A DNA stretch of 64,000 bases from an uncultured Pelagibacteraceae bacterium (lineage in GTDB: Bacteria; Pseudomonadota; Alphaproteobacteria; Pelagibacterales; Pelagibacteraceae), in contig CACHGH010000003.1 in NCBI GenBank assembly GCA_902579215.1, positions 1-64,000 on the forward strand, read 5' to 3'. A model generated the notes under the pieces. The model was not told where the DNA came from. It saw nothing but the letters and a program-made list of their open reading frames with translations, and ran no database searches. A program made the translations under genes and the position numbers. The stretch's first letter is position 1. Each line of letters opens with the position of its first letter. Shown piece by piece: positions 8,863-17,527 of the stretch.

Positions 8863-9846
8863 TTAATTTTTTAAAAGTTTGTGACTGCTGCTCATAAAAT
8901 AACTTGTAAATTGGATTAACATAGATACAGCAAATACAGCTAAATATACTGCCATTAAATATAGTAAGTAAAGTCCATTTGAACCCTGTTGAGTAATTTC
9001 AAAAGAAATAACTGGACCATTAATAATACTTGCTTTACCTCCCATTCCCAAAAATATAACAATAAGACAAAGAGGAATTCCTAATACCAATGATCCCATA
9101 GAGTTTGTCCAGGCTTTTTTCCTTTCACTAAAACCAGTATACAAAACATCAACTCTTACATGTCCTTCGTGCATTAAGGCATATGCGCTAGCAAAAAGAT
9201 AAAGTGCGGAATACCAAAATCGAACTAAATCTCCTTGAAAAGCCTGCTCATACTCAAATATAAATCTAGATAGGACAATTGCAAATTCACTTGCAACCAC
9301 TAAAATTGCTAACCAAATAAAACCGACTGTTCTTGTAAAATATCCAATGACAAATGAAATTAATATTAAAGGAAAATGAACATAAGTAATTCTAAAGTTT
9401 GGAACAACTAGTTTTACTTTTAAATATTCACCTAAAATTGGGCCAGTTAATTTTTCAACAACCATAAATGAAACTAATGCATCTGCTATTCCAACTATCA
9501 AAACTGCCCAAAAAGATGAACGAATAATATAAGCAGTAAAATTAGTAAGAATTTTTGCATCAGATTCTAAAGATTGTTTAATTGATTTTAAAACATAAAA
9601 AACTACTAGAAATAGTGATAAAAGGTAAAAAAATAATTGAATAAAAGCAAAAGTTAATGTTGATCCTTCCAAAGGTTTATTTAATTTTTTAAACCCAAAT
9701 AAACCATATTGTGAAAATAACTTCTTAATACCGGGCCAATCAAACCAGACCGTTAAAATATTATTAACTAAAAAAACAAAAGTAATTGCCAATATTGAAT
9801 AGCTAAATATTCTAATTAAAATTGGTAAATTATTTTTTGTAATCAT
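8863..9846 (-). CDS. dctQ: TRAP transporter small permease (DctQ), enlarged
   Basis: Small membrane subunit of the TRAP transporter, which clamps the large permease. At 327 residues it is longer than a plain DctQ (about 160-200). It has an N-terminal membrane helix (10-33), further helices before residue 170, and the DctQ core in the C-terminal half: RFWYSALYLFASAYALMHEG then VRVDVLY and RKKAWTNSMGS, the R-x-D-V/L-Y signature of the family. A ribosome binding site is weak. It is separated from the binding-protein gene by a GC-rich hairpin (9883-9907) and from dctM by 3 bases. Confidence 0.9.
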   Translation of the reverse strand: MITKNNLPILIRIFSYSILAITFVFLVNNILTVWFDWPGIKKLFSQYGLFGFKKLNKPLEGSTLTFAFIQLFFYLLSLFLVVFYVLKSIKQSLESDAKILTNFTAYIIRSSFWAVLIVGIADALVSFMVVEKLTGPILGEYLKVKLVVPNFRITYVHFPLILISFVIGYFTRTVGFIWLAILVVASEFAIVLSRFIFEYEQAFQGDLVRFWYSALYLFASAYALMHEGHVRVDVLYTGFSERKKAWTNSMGSLVLGIPLCLIVIFLGMGGKASIINGPVISFEITQQGSNGLYLLYLMAVYLAVFAVSMLIQFTSYFMSSSHKLLKN

Positions 9847-9882
9847 AAAACAAAAGATCTATTTATTAAAACCCACTAAAAT

Positions 9883-9907
9883 AAAGGGCCCTTAATAAAG
9901 GGCCCTT
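9883..9907 (-). terminator. Intercistronic hairpin between binding-protein and permease genes
   Basis: AAGGGCCC at 9884-9891 pairs perfectly with GGGCCCTT at 9900-9907 around an 8-base loop, and on the minus strand it is followed by a T-rich stretch (TTATTTTAG). It stands 31 bases after the dctP stop and 36 before the dctQ start. It could be a partial terminator or a 3' stabiliser that leaves more dctP mRNA than permease mRNA, as is common for binding-protein transport operons. Confidence 0.7.
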
Positions 9908-9938
9908 ATATCAAATTTTATTCTAACTTTAAGTACTA

Positions 9939-11072
9939 TTAAAGTCCTAAAGCTCTGTTTCTTTGTGCAATATATGGTGAGTCAGACAAGTTTGTCCAAG
10001 CACCAATTTCTTTACGAGCTTTAACAAAAGCTGCATGCGTTTTAGCGGCAAGCGCACTATGCTGTTGTACTTCATCGTAAACTTCTGCAGCACCTTTGGC
10101 AAATGCGTCATAAACTTTATCATTAAATTTCTCAAGTTTAACACCATGATCATTTACTAAACGAGCTAATGCAGCACCGTTTTTAGCATTGTACTCAGCC
10201 ATTGTAATTTCATCAGCCCAAGCACAAGCAGTTTTAATTGTTATTTGATCTGATTTTGTCAAACTTGTAAACCATGATTTGTTTACACCACATGCTAACA
10301 TCGAACCAGGTTCGTGCATACCAGGATAGTAATAATATTTAGCAGCTTCATGGAACTTCATAGCTTCATCATTCCAAGGACCTACCCATTCAGTTGCATC
10401 AATTGCACCTGAAACAAGGTTTTCATAAATTTGTCCACCAGGAAGTGAAATTGGAGAACCTCCAAGTTTTCCAAGAACTTGTCCACCTAATCCAGGCATA
10501 CGCATTTTTAAACCTTTAAAGTCATTAGCTGATCTAATTTTTTTGTTAAACCAACCACCCATTTGTACTCCTGTGTTACCAGCAATAAAACTTTGAGTTC
10601 CATAATCATCAGTTAGTTCATCCCAAAGAGCTTGTCCTCCACCATGGTGAATCCAAGCATTTATTTCTGAGTAAGTGAAACCAAATGGACAAGCTGTAAA
10701 GTATCCAAAAGCTGGGTGTTTTTTAACCCAGTAGTAGTCAGCAGCATGATACATTTGTGAGTTACCTGAAGCAACTTCATCAAATGAGTCAAATGCTTTT
10801 ACTCTTTCACCAGAAGCATAATAAGTAACTTGTATACGTCCGTCACTCATGTCTGCTAATCTTTTTGCAAATCTTTGCGCACCAGTACCTAGACCAGGAA
10901 AATCTCTTGGCCAAGTAGCCACCATTGCAGCTTCAATTCTTTCTGCAGCAACAGCTGGAGCAGCTAAAGATGATGCGGCTACAGCAGCAACACCAGTTGC
11001 AGCAGCAGCTTTAAAGAACTTACGTCTCGAAGGTGTTTTTGATCCCTTCAATGATTTTTTTTCTTTAATCAT
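9939..11072 (-). CDS. TRAP substrate-binding protein, TakP-type, Tat-exported
   Basis: Periplasmic binding protein of a TRAP transporter, 377 residues. The leader has a twin-arginine motif SRRKFFK (15-21), then an alanine-rich stretch ending AAPAVAAE, so it is exported folded by the Tat system. The segments MRMPGLGGQVLGKLGGSP and DATEWVGPWND are those of the TakP branch, whose characterised members bind 2-oxo acids or lactate with a metal ion. With a lactate-dehydrogenase-like pair and a GlcD-like gene just upstream, a 2-hydroxy or 2-oxo monocarboxylate is the likely ligand. A very strong ribosome binding site precedes the ATG, in line with high expression. Confidence 0.94.
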   Translation of the reverse strand: MIKEKKSLKGSKTPSRRKFFKAAAATGVAAVAASSLAAPAVAAERIEAAMVATWPRDFPGLGTGAQRFAKRLADMSDGRIQVTYYASGERVKAFDSFDEVASGNSQMYHAADYYWVKKHPAFGYFTACPFGFTYSEINAWIHHGGGQALWDELTDDYGTQSFIAGNTGVQMGGWFNKKIRSANDFKGLKMRMPGLGGQVLGKLGGSPISLPGGQIYENLVSGAIDATEWVGPWNDEAMKFHEAAKYYYYPGMHEPGSMLACGVNKSWFTSLTKSDQITIKTACAWADEITMAEYNAKNGAALARLVNDHGVKLEKFNDKVYDAFAKGAAEVYDEVQQHSALAAKTHAAFVKARKEIGAWTNLSDSPYIAQRNRALGL

Positions 11073-11075
11073 TTA

Positions 11076-11083
11076 TCTCTCCT
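11076..11083 (-). promoter_or_regulatory. Strong ribosome binding site of the TRAP binding protein
   Basis: On the minus strand AGGAGAGA stands with its core six bases before the ATG at 11072. Most genes in this window have no such site, so this marks a highly translated message and fixes the start. A ten-base palindrome GTTAATTAAC (11089-11098) lies just upstream; it may be an operator or chance. Confidence 0.75.
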
Positions 11084-11182
11084 CTATAGTTAATTAACTT
11101 ACTATTATTTAAGCATATAACTTTAAAAGAGTCCTAAAAAAAATTTTAATATGATAGTAAATACAATTCTAGATTGTATATT

Positions 11183-12556
11183 TTAGTTAAGATCAAAGAC
11201 TTTACCTGGATTCATTATATTGTTTGGATCAAGGCTTCTCTTTATTGATTTCATTACTGGTAAATTATCAAAATGTTCTTTTAATAGGTAATGTTTTTTT
11301 TGGAGTCCGATACCATGTTCTCCTGTTATTGTGCCCTCAAGTTCTAAAGCTTTGTCAATAAGTCTATCACTATAATCTCTTATTAATTTTTGTTTTTCTT
11401 TATCGTTTGGATCATAAAGAATAATTGAATGGAAATTACCATCACCAACGTGTCCAACCATTGGTGCAATAAGACCTTTATCTTTTACTTCTTTTTCTGC
11501 CCAAGAAATACATTCTACAAGTTTTGAAACTGGTACACATATATCAGTAGAATATACCTTCATATTCTGGCCAAGGGCTTTTACAGAATAATAAACATCG
11601 TGTCTTGCTTTCCATAATTTATTTCTTTCTTCGATTGACTCTGCCCATTTAAAATCACTTCCATGATTATTTTTTGATAATTCTTCAACAATTTTTACTG
11701 ACTCTTTATTTGATTCTTCACTACCATGAAATTCGAAAAAAAGAGTTGGTGATGCTTTTATATTTTCTAGTTTTGAGTATTTAATGCTTATTTCCATTTG
11801 TTCTTTATTTAACATTTCAATTCTTGCTATTGGAACTCCATACTGAATTACTTCTTGAGAAGTTAAAACTGCAGAATCTAAATCAGGAAAGTAACAAACT
11901 GCACTCATTATACTTTCTGGAATTGGAGAGAGTCTTAATTGAACTTCTGTTATAATTCCTAAAGTTCCCTCAGATCCTATAAATAAATTAGTTAGATTGT
12001 ATCCAGCAGAAGATTTTTTAGAACGAGTTCCTGTTTTTATTATATCACCATTTGCTAATACAACTGTTAATCCTGAAACTACAGTACGCATTGTTCCATA
12101 CTTAACTGCCATGGTGCCAGATGCTGAGGTTGATGCCATACCTCCTAGAGCTGCATCTGCTCCTGGATCAATAGGAAAAAAAACACCATCTTCTCTTAAG
12201 TGCTCATTTAATTGTTTTCTTGTTACGTTAGCTTGTACTCTGCAATCAAAATCACTTGCGTTAACACTTAATACTTTATTCATTTTCTCCAGTGATATGG
12301 TTATACCATTTTCGTTTCCTACTACATTTCCTTCTAAAGATGTACCTGTTCCAAATGGAACAACAGGAACTTTATGATCGTTACATAATTTTAAAATTTT
12401 TGAAACTTCCTCGTTTGTTTCTGGAAATACTACTGCTTGAGACAAGATTGGATCATAAGTATCTTCTCCACGCGCATAGTTTGCCCTAGTGGACTCGGAC
12501 ATAGAAAATCTACCATTGAATATTTTTTTTAATTCTAGTTGTATTAATTCATTCAT
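11183..12556 (-). CDS. FAD-linked 2-hydroxy acid dehydrogenase (GlcD / D-lactate dehydrogenase type)
   Basis: Flavoprotein of 457 residues that oxidises a D-2-hydroxy acid such as D-lactate or glycolate. The N-terminal FAD-binding (PCMH) domain has VPFGTGTSLEGNV, then GGMASTSASGTMAVKYG and NLFIGSEGTLGIITE; the C-terminal cap has HVGDGNFHSI and the family-end motif GTITGEHGIGLQKK. These fit GlcD or cytochrome-linked D-lactate dehydrogenase (DLD); the sequence does not separate the two, but no glcE or glcF gene follows, which favours a stand-alone DLD-like enzyme. It lies between the TRAP system and two L-lactate-type enzymes on the same strand. Confidence 0.92.
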   Translation of the reverse strand: MNELIQLELKKIFNGRFSMSESTRANYARGEDTYDPILSQAVVFPETNEEVSKILKLCNDHKVPVVPFGTGTSLEGNVVGNENGITISLEKMNKVLSVNASDFDCRVQANVTRKQLNEHLREDGVFFPIDPGADAALGGMASTSASGTMAVKYGTMRTVVSGLTVVLANGDIIKTGTRSKKSSAGYNLTNLFIGSEGTLGIITEVQLRLSPIPESIMSAVCYFPDLDSAVLTSQEVIQYGVPIARIEMLNKEQMEISIKYSKLENIKASPTLFFEFHGSEESNKESVKIVEELSKNNHGSDFKWAESIEERNKLWKARHDVYYSVKALGQNMKVYSTDICVPVSKLVECISWAEKEVKDKGLIAPMVGHVGDGNFHSIILYDPNDKEKQKLIRDYSDRLIDKALELEGTITGEHGIGLQKKHYLLKEHFDNLPVMKSIKRSLDPNNIMNPGKVFDLN

Positions 12557-12601
12557 TTTTTTATTATATTATTAAAAGTTTGAGAGGAAATACACCTTTA
12601 A

Positions 12602-13765
12602 CTAGGCTAACATTTTCTTAATTTTTTCAAGTGCTTCGGTGATATTATCTCTAGAAGCAGCAAAACTAAATCTAACGTAATCTTTAGCTGTCTTTCCAAA
12701 CGAAGTTCCAGGCACAATAGCGACTCCTGCTTCATGCATACATCTCCGAGCAAATTCATTTCCATCCATTCCAGTTCCAATAACTTTTGGAAAAGCATAA
12801 AATGCTCCACCAGGAAGACTGCATTCAACTCCCGGTAATTCATTAAGTAATTTATGTATAAGGTCTCTACGTTGGGTAAATTTTTCTACCATTAAATTTA
12901 TTGAATCGTCAGGACCATCTAAAGCTGCAATTCCTGCATATTGTGCTGAAGCATTTACACAAGAAAAGCTATTTACAATTAATTTATTTACATAATCAAT
13001 TAATTTCTCTGGCCAATAACTCCAACCAATTCTCCAACCAGTCATTGAATATGCTTTACTCCATCCCTCTAAAACAATAAGTCTTTCTCTTAAATGTGGA
13101 TAATTAAAAAAAGTTGGCATTTCTTTTCCATCAAATATTTGTCTACTATAAATTTCATCACTAAAAATTGTAACGTGTGGATGTTTCTTTAAACCCTCAG
13201 CTAAATAATCAATGGTTGATCTTTCAACAAAACTTCCAGTTGGATTATTTGGATTAATTAATATTAATAGTTTTGTTTTGTCAGTAATTAAAGAAAGTAT
13301 TTTATCTGGGTCAAACTTTAAATCTTTATCCTCTAATAAACTATATGGAACTGATTTTGCTCCTGTATAATTAATCATAGACTCATAAATTGGAAATGCA
13401 GGAATTGGATGGATTATTTCAACACCTGGTTCTCCAAAGCAAGCAATTCCATAATACATTGCTGGCTTACCCCCTGGAGTGATTAATATTCTTTCTGGGT
13501 TTATATCAACATTGTAAAGTTTTTTTATTTTTCTTGTTACAGATTGTCTGCATTCTAATATGCCATTAGATAAAACATATCCATGATGTCCATCGTCTAA
13601 AGCTTTTTTTGCAGCTTCTACAATATGCGGTGCAGTTTTAAAATCTGGTTGACCCAAACCAAGATGTATCATTGGTTTTCCTTGAGCTTCTAATTTTTTA
13701 GCTTCAGCGAGTACTTTAAAAGCAGTTTCGGTTTCGAGTCTTTCGAGATTTTTTGCGAATTCCAA
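12602..13765 (-). CDS. PLP-dependent class I aminotransferase
   Basis: Aspartate-aminotransferase-fold enzyme of 387 residues. Visible marks are GLGQPDFKTAPHI near the N terminus, the INPNNPTGSF segment, the phosphate-site and Schiff-base lysine region WSKAYSMTGWRIGW, and FSFAASRDN near the end. The donor and acceptor cannot be told from sequence. It is 2 bases downstream of the first lactate-dehydrogenase-like gene and 45 bases upstream of the GlcD-like gene, so it probably handles the 2-oxo acid (for example pyruvate) made by these oxidases. Confidence 0.92.
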   Translation of the reverse strand: MEFAKNLERLETETAFKVLAEAKKLEAQGKPMIHLGLGQPDFKTAPHIVEAAKKALDDGHHGYVLSNGILECRQSVTRKIKKLYNVDINPERILITPGGKPAMYYGIACFGEPGVEIIHPIPAFPIYESMINYTGAKSVPYSLLEDKDLKFDPDKILSLITDKTKLLILINPNNPTGSFVERSTIDYLAEGLKKHPHVTIFSDEIYSRQIFDGKEMPTFFNYPHLRERLIVLEGWSKAYSMTGWRIGWSYWPEKLIDYVNKLIVNSFSCVNASAQYAGIAALDGPDDSINLMVEKFTQRRDLIHKLLNELPGVECSLPGGAFYAFPKVIGTGMDGNEFARRCMHEAGVAIVPGTSFGKTAKDYVRFSFAASRDNITEALEKIKKMLA

Positions 13766-13767
13766 TT

Positions 13768-14919
13768 TTATTTCCTATATATAATTTTTGATCGATTTAA
13801 TTCTTTAATATTTTTACAACCCATTAATAACATATTTCTTTGAATTTCATTATGCATGTTCTGCAATGCACGTTCCACACCCGCTTGACCCCCAGCAGCA
13901 AGTGAAAATAAAAACATTCTACCAAAACTACAAGCTTTAGCTCCTGCTGCAATTGCTTTCAAAACATGAGTTCCTCTTCTAACTCCCCCATCTAATATAA
14001 TTTCCAATTTGTCACCAACAGCATCTGAAATTTCTTTAAGCTGATCAAATGGAGATCTTGACCCATCTAATTGTCTTCCTCCATGGTTTGAAATTAATAT
14101 AGCAGTACAACCAATATCTAATGCTTTTTTTGCATCTTCAACTGACATAATACCTTTTAGTGCAAATGGTCCATTCCATTTTTTTATGCAATATTCAGCA
14201 TCTTTCCAATTCATCTTTGGATCATACTGTTCATTTACATATTCTATAACTGATTTAGTTATATTGGTGCCTTTATCAGTTTTGTGTTTAACGTTTGAAA
14301 GCTCAAATTTCTTATTTGTTAAATAATTAAATACCCAACTTGGTTTTGCTGCAAATTCAAATAAACTTTTGATTGTAAGTTTTGGAGGAGTAGTAAAACC
14401 TGTTCTATGATCTCTTTCTCTGTTGCCAGCAACTATTGTATCGACAGTTAAACATAGGCCATCAAAGTTTGCTCTTTTGCATCTTTCAATTAAATCATCT
14501 GTTATAGATTTATCTTTATGAATATAGAGTTGAAATAGTTTTGGACCACTTGATATATTTGCAATCTCTTCAATTGACGATGTAGCCATGGTAGACATGC
14601 CATACATAGTTCCTAATTTTGCAGCTGCTCTTGCTGAAGCTCTATCTCCTTCTGGGTCATACAATCTTTGCATAGCTGTAGGAGATAAAAAAATTGGCAT
14701 ACTTATTTTTCTACCAAAAATTTCTGTTGAAAGATCTGGTTTACCACCACCAGCTAAAACGTTTGGAATTAAATCACACTGATTAAAAGACTCTGTATTT
14801 CTTTGTAGGGTTATTTCATCGTCTGAACCTCCGTCAATATAATGAAAAATTGGTGAAGGTAATTTTTTTTTTGCTAATTTTCTAAAGTCATCAAAATTAT
14901 GACAATCATTTAAATTCAT
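13768..14919 (-). CDS. FMN-dependent L-lactate dehydrogenase / alpha-hydroxy acid oxidase, copy 1
   Basis: TIM-barrel flavoprotein of 383 residues that oxidises an L-2-hydroxy acid to the 2-oxo acid. The family active-site block SNHGGRQLDGSRSPFDQL is complete, with the catalytic histidine and substrate-binding arginine; HYIDGGSDDEIT near the N terminus carries the substrate tyrosine, and LDGGVRRGTH binds FMN phosphate. It is a clear paralogue of the next gene, one base upstream, but many positions differ, so the duplication is old. LldD-like function with electron transfer to quinone is likely; exact substrate is open (lactate, glycolate or other). Confidence 0.93.
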   Translation of the reverse strand: MNLNDCHNFDDFRKLAKKKLPSPIFHYIDGGSDDEITLQRNTESFNQCDLIPNVLAGGGKPDLSTEIFGRKISMPIFLSPTAMQRLYDPEGDRASARAAAKLGTMYGMSTMATSSIEEIANISSGPKLFQLYIHKDKSITDDLIERCKRANFDGLCLTVDTIVAGNRERDHRTGFTTPPKLTIKSLFEFAAKPSWVFNYLTNKKFELSNVKHKTDKGTNITKSVIEYVNEQYDPKMNWKDAEYCIKKWNGPFALKGIMSVEDAKKALDIGCTAILISNHGGRQLDGSRSPFDQLKEISDAVGDKLEIILDGGVRRGTHVLKAIAAGAKACSFGRMFLFSLAAGGQAGVERALQNMHNEIQRNMLLMGCKNIKELNRSKIIYRK

Positions 14920-14920
14920 T

Positions 14921-16072
14921 TTATCTAAATCTTAAATTATTTCTGTTTAAATCACTTATCTTTTTACATCCCATAAGCTTCATATCTCTATCGAGTTCAG
15001 CCTTATACTGTCCTAAGGCTCTTTCAACACCAGCTTGACCAGCTGCAGCTAGTGCATAAAGATAGAGTCTCCCACCAGAACATGCTTTGGCACCAATAGA
15101 TAAAGCTTTAAGCATATGAGTTCCTCTTTGGAATCCTCCTTCACATATAACATCTATCTTATCGCCTACTGCATCTACAATTTCTGCTAATTGATCAAAT
15201 GGTGATCTCGATCCATCAAGTTGTCTTCCTCCATGATTTGAAACCATTATTCCTGTACATCCAATATCAACTGCTTTTTTAGCATCTTCAACACTCATCA
15301 CTCCTTTAAGTGCGAAATGACCTCCCCATTGAGAACATAATTTTTCAGCATCATTCCAATTCATAGATTGATCCAACATAGTAGAAAAATAATTACCAAT
15401 CGAAGTATTTGTACTAGTACCTTCTTTTACATAATCTTGAAGATGAGGTAATTCAAACTTACCCTTTGTTAAATAGTTTATTCCCCACATTGGTTTTGTA
15501 GCAAAACTATACAAACTTGATAATGTAAGTTTAGGAGGAGATGTAAAACCAGTCCTAAGATCTCTTTCGCGATTTCCTCCCGTTATTGTATCTACTGTTA
15601 AAGCCAAAACATCAAATTTTGCTGCCTTTGCTCTCTCTAAACAAGAATCATTTAAACCTCTGTCTTTATGAAAATAAAATTGAAACATTTTTGGAGTGTC
15701 AATTAATGAAGCTATTTCTTCAACACTAACAGTTGCTAAAGCTGAAACTCCAAACATGGTGTTAAATTTTTGTGCTGCTTTTCCTACTGCTCTTTCTCCA
15801 TCATAATGAAACAATCTTTGTAAAGCAGTTGGTGCACAATAAAATGGAAGATCAATTTTTTTACCAAATATTGTTGTAGATAAATCTACATCTCCAACTC
15901 CAGTTAATACATTTGGAACCAAGTCTACGTCATTAAATGCGTTTGTATTTCTACTATATGTAATTTCGTCATCAGCAGCACCATCAATATAATGAAAAAT
16001 TGGCGAAGGTAATTTTCGTTTAGCTAATTCTCTAAAGTCACTAAAATTATGACAATCCTTCAATTTCATCAA
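14921..16072 (-). CDS. FMN-dependent L-lactate dehydrogenase / alpha-hydroxy acid oxidase, copy 2
   Basis: Second member of the tandem pair, again 383 residues, with the same fold marks: HYIDGAADDEIT, SNHGGRQLDGSRSPFDQL and CEGGFQRGTH. It differs from copy 1 in the substrate-facing loop after residue 190 and in the C-terminal tail, which suggests a related but not identical substrate. One base separates the two genes. It is the promoter-proximal gene of the 2-hydroxy acid run (16072 down to 11183) and follows the PagL-like gene by only 6 bases, so it may also be transcribed from further upstream. Confidence 0.93.
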   Translation of the reverse strand: MMKLKDCHNFSDFRELAKRKLPSPIFHYIDGAADDEITYSRNTNAFNDVDLVPNVLTGVGDVDLSTTIFGKKIDLPFYCAPTALQRLFHYDGERAVGKAAQKFNTMFGVSALATVSVEEIASLIDTPKMFQFYFHKDRGLNDSCLERAKAAKFDVLALTVDTITGGNRERDLRTGFTSPPKLTLSSLYSFATKPMWGINYLTKGKFELPHLQDYVKEGTSTNTSIGNYFSTMLDQSMNWNDAEKLCSQWGGHFALKGVMSVEDAKKAVDIGCTGIMVSNHGGRQLDGSRSPFDQLAEIVDAVGDKIDVICEGGFQRGTHMLKALSIGAKACSGGRLYLYALAAAGQAGVERALGQYKAELDRDMKLMGCKKISDLNRNNLRFR

Positions 16073-16078
16073 AACCTT

Positions 16079-16609
16079 TTAAAACTTTTGAAGAAAATTA
16101 AACATATAACTATTTGCCCCAGGGTTTTTATCTCCTAAGCTCGCATTAGATATATGATTATAAGAAAAACCTAATTCTGAATTTTTAAATAGATCTAAAG
16201 ATAATTGAACTTCGCTTTTAAACTCTAAGGGATGACCTAGATCTTTTCCATCGCCCTCATGATACAAGCCAGGAGCAAAACTCGGAGTTAAGTTAAGGTT
16301 ACCTATTTTATATTGAGCTTGTATTCCAGTATATATATAACCTGCATTATCTGCTGTTATCATGGCACCAGTTACTGGTGAAATCATTCCTAAAAAACTA
16401 TTTCTTATTAAATTTTCGTTTTGGTGCTGAATACCAAAAATTGTAGACTTTGCACCAGCGTCACTAAAATCAAACATTCCAGAGTAAAAATTAATTTCAT
16501 GCTCATTAGTGTCAACTTTTTGACTTTCATCACCAGAAACTGTTTGGATAGAAATTAAAAATAGACTGGCTAAAAAGATAAAAAATTTTTTTAAATCAAT
16601 TAATTTCAT
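16079..16609 (-). CDS. PagL-like lipid A deacylase / outer-membrane beta-barrel
   Basis: Small secreted protein resembling PagL (lipid A 3-O-deacylase), an outer-membrane eight-strand barrel. The start chosen is the internal methionine MKLIDLKKFFIF, which begins a standard signal peptide ending near SGDE; a longer frame begins at 16660 and would overlap ccmH. The C-terminal part has the family site FSYNHISNASLGD with the His-x-Ser-Asn of the catalytic pair, then GANSYMFNFLQKF, ending in phenylalanine as outer-membrane barrels do. It would trim lipid A acyl chains and alter the cell surface. It lies at the end of the ccm operon. Confidence 0.75.
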   Translation of the reverse strand: MKLIDLKKFFIFLASLFLISIQTVSGDESQKVDTNEHEINFYSGMFDFSDAGAKSTIFGIQHQNENLIRNSFLGMISPVTGAMITADNAGYIYTGIQAQYKIGNLNLTPSFAPGLYHEGDGKDLGHPLEFKSEVQLSLDLFKNSELGFSYNHISNASLGDKNPGANSYMFNFLQKF

Positions 16610-16646
16610 AAGTAAAATTTTTTTATAAATTATACATTCTTCGTCA

Positions 16647-17009
16647 CTATTTTTGTACATTTACTTTTCTAAATATTATTGCACCTCCTATTAAAAATAA
16701 CAAGATTGGCAATGTCCATAGAATAAAGGTTTTTTTGTTAAAAGCAGGATCATAAGTTATCCATTCTCCATATTTTTTTTCCAAAAATTCATAAATTTCT
16801 TTTTCGCTATCTCCTTGATCAATTTTTTTGCCAATTACTAATTTCACACTAAGTGCAAAATCAGAATTTGAGTCATATACAGATTGGCCCTGGCAAATTA
16901 AACAGCGAATATTTTTTGAAATTTTATTTATCAACTCACTTCTATTTTCGTTTGAATATGCTGTGTTAAAAATGAATACCAGTATTATCAAGAATTTTAA
17001 AAATTTCAT
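16647..17009 (-). CDS. ccmH: Cytochrome c maturation protein CcmH
   Basis: Membrane-anchored thioreductase of System I cytochrome c biogenesis, which reduces the apocytochrome CxxCH cysteines for haem ligation. It has 120 residues: a signal peptide (MKFLKFLIILVFIFNTAYS), the family motif IRCLICQGQS with both redox cysteines, the segment YDPAFNKKTFILW, and one C-terminal membrane helix. It is the short form without the CcmI-like TPR region. Its start overlaps the end of ccmG by 4 bases, implying coupled translation. Confidence 0.95.
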   Translation of the reverse strand: MKFLKFLIILVFIFNTAYSNENRSELINKISKNIRCLICQGQSVYDSNSDFALSVKLVIGKKIDQGDSEKEIYEFLEKKYGEWITYDPAFNKKTFILWTLPILLFLIGGAIIFRKVNVQK

Positions 17010-17527
17010 TTTAATATTAAATTAATTTTTTCTATAGACTCTGTGTTAAGTGCACCTCTAAATTTTTGAATAATTTTATTTTGTTTGTTAATTATAAAAG
17101 TTTCAGGAACACCATAAGCGCCTAGTTCGATTGATATAGTTCCATCATCATCTATCAGAATAGTGGAGTATGGGTTACCTAAATCATTTAGAAATTTTTT
17201 AGCATTTTTTAAGTTATCTTTATAATTAATTCCTATTATTTTAATTGATGAGTTTTTGCTAAGTTTCATTAGTTCTGGATGTTCTTTTCTACAGGGTGCA
17301 CACCACGAAGCCCAAATATTTAAAATATAGTAATCATTATCAACAAATAAATCTTGAGAAGAAATTTCTTTTTTGGAAAAAAAATCTTTTGAATTAAAAA
17401 TTGGAAGTTTCGTATCAAAATCATCTTTGGGTATATAGCTGTTCGAATTTTCTAAACTATTGTAAAATATAATAAAACAAAAAGTAAAAAAAATTATTAG
17501 TGAAGGAAGGATAAATTTATTTTTCAT
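17006..17527 (-). CDS. ccmG: Thiol:disulfide interchange protein CcmG (DsbE)
   Basis: Periplasmic thioredoxin-fold protein tethered by an N-terminal helix (residues 5-23). The active site is WASWCAPCRKEHPE (WCxPC), followed by the GVPETFIINK cis-proline segment that typifies CcmG. It delivers electrons to CcmH or the apocytochrome. At 173 residues it has normal length. It overlaps ccmF by 11 bases and ccmH by 4, so the three are one translational block. Confidence 0.95.
   Translation of the reverse strand: MKNKFILPSLIIFFTFCFIIFYNSLENSNSYIPKDDFDTKLPIFNSKDFFSKKEISSQDLFVDNDYYILNIWASWCAPCRKEHPELMKLSKNSSIKIIGINYKDNLKNAKKFLNDLGNPYSTILIDDDGTISIELGAYGVPETFIINKQNKIIQKFRGALNTESIEKINLILK

Noticed and set aside
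9947..10153. Extra small minus-strand gene inside the binding-protein gene
   Set aside because: It is an out-of-frame shadow in the same strand as a well-supported gene.
13768..16072. Assembly duplication of one lactate-dehydrogenase gene
   Set aside because: The two copies differ at many positions in both protein and DNA, so they are old paralogues, not an artefact.
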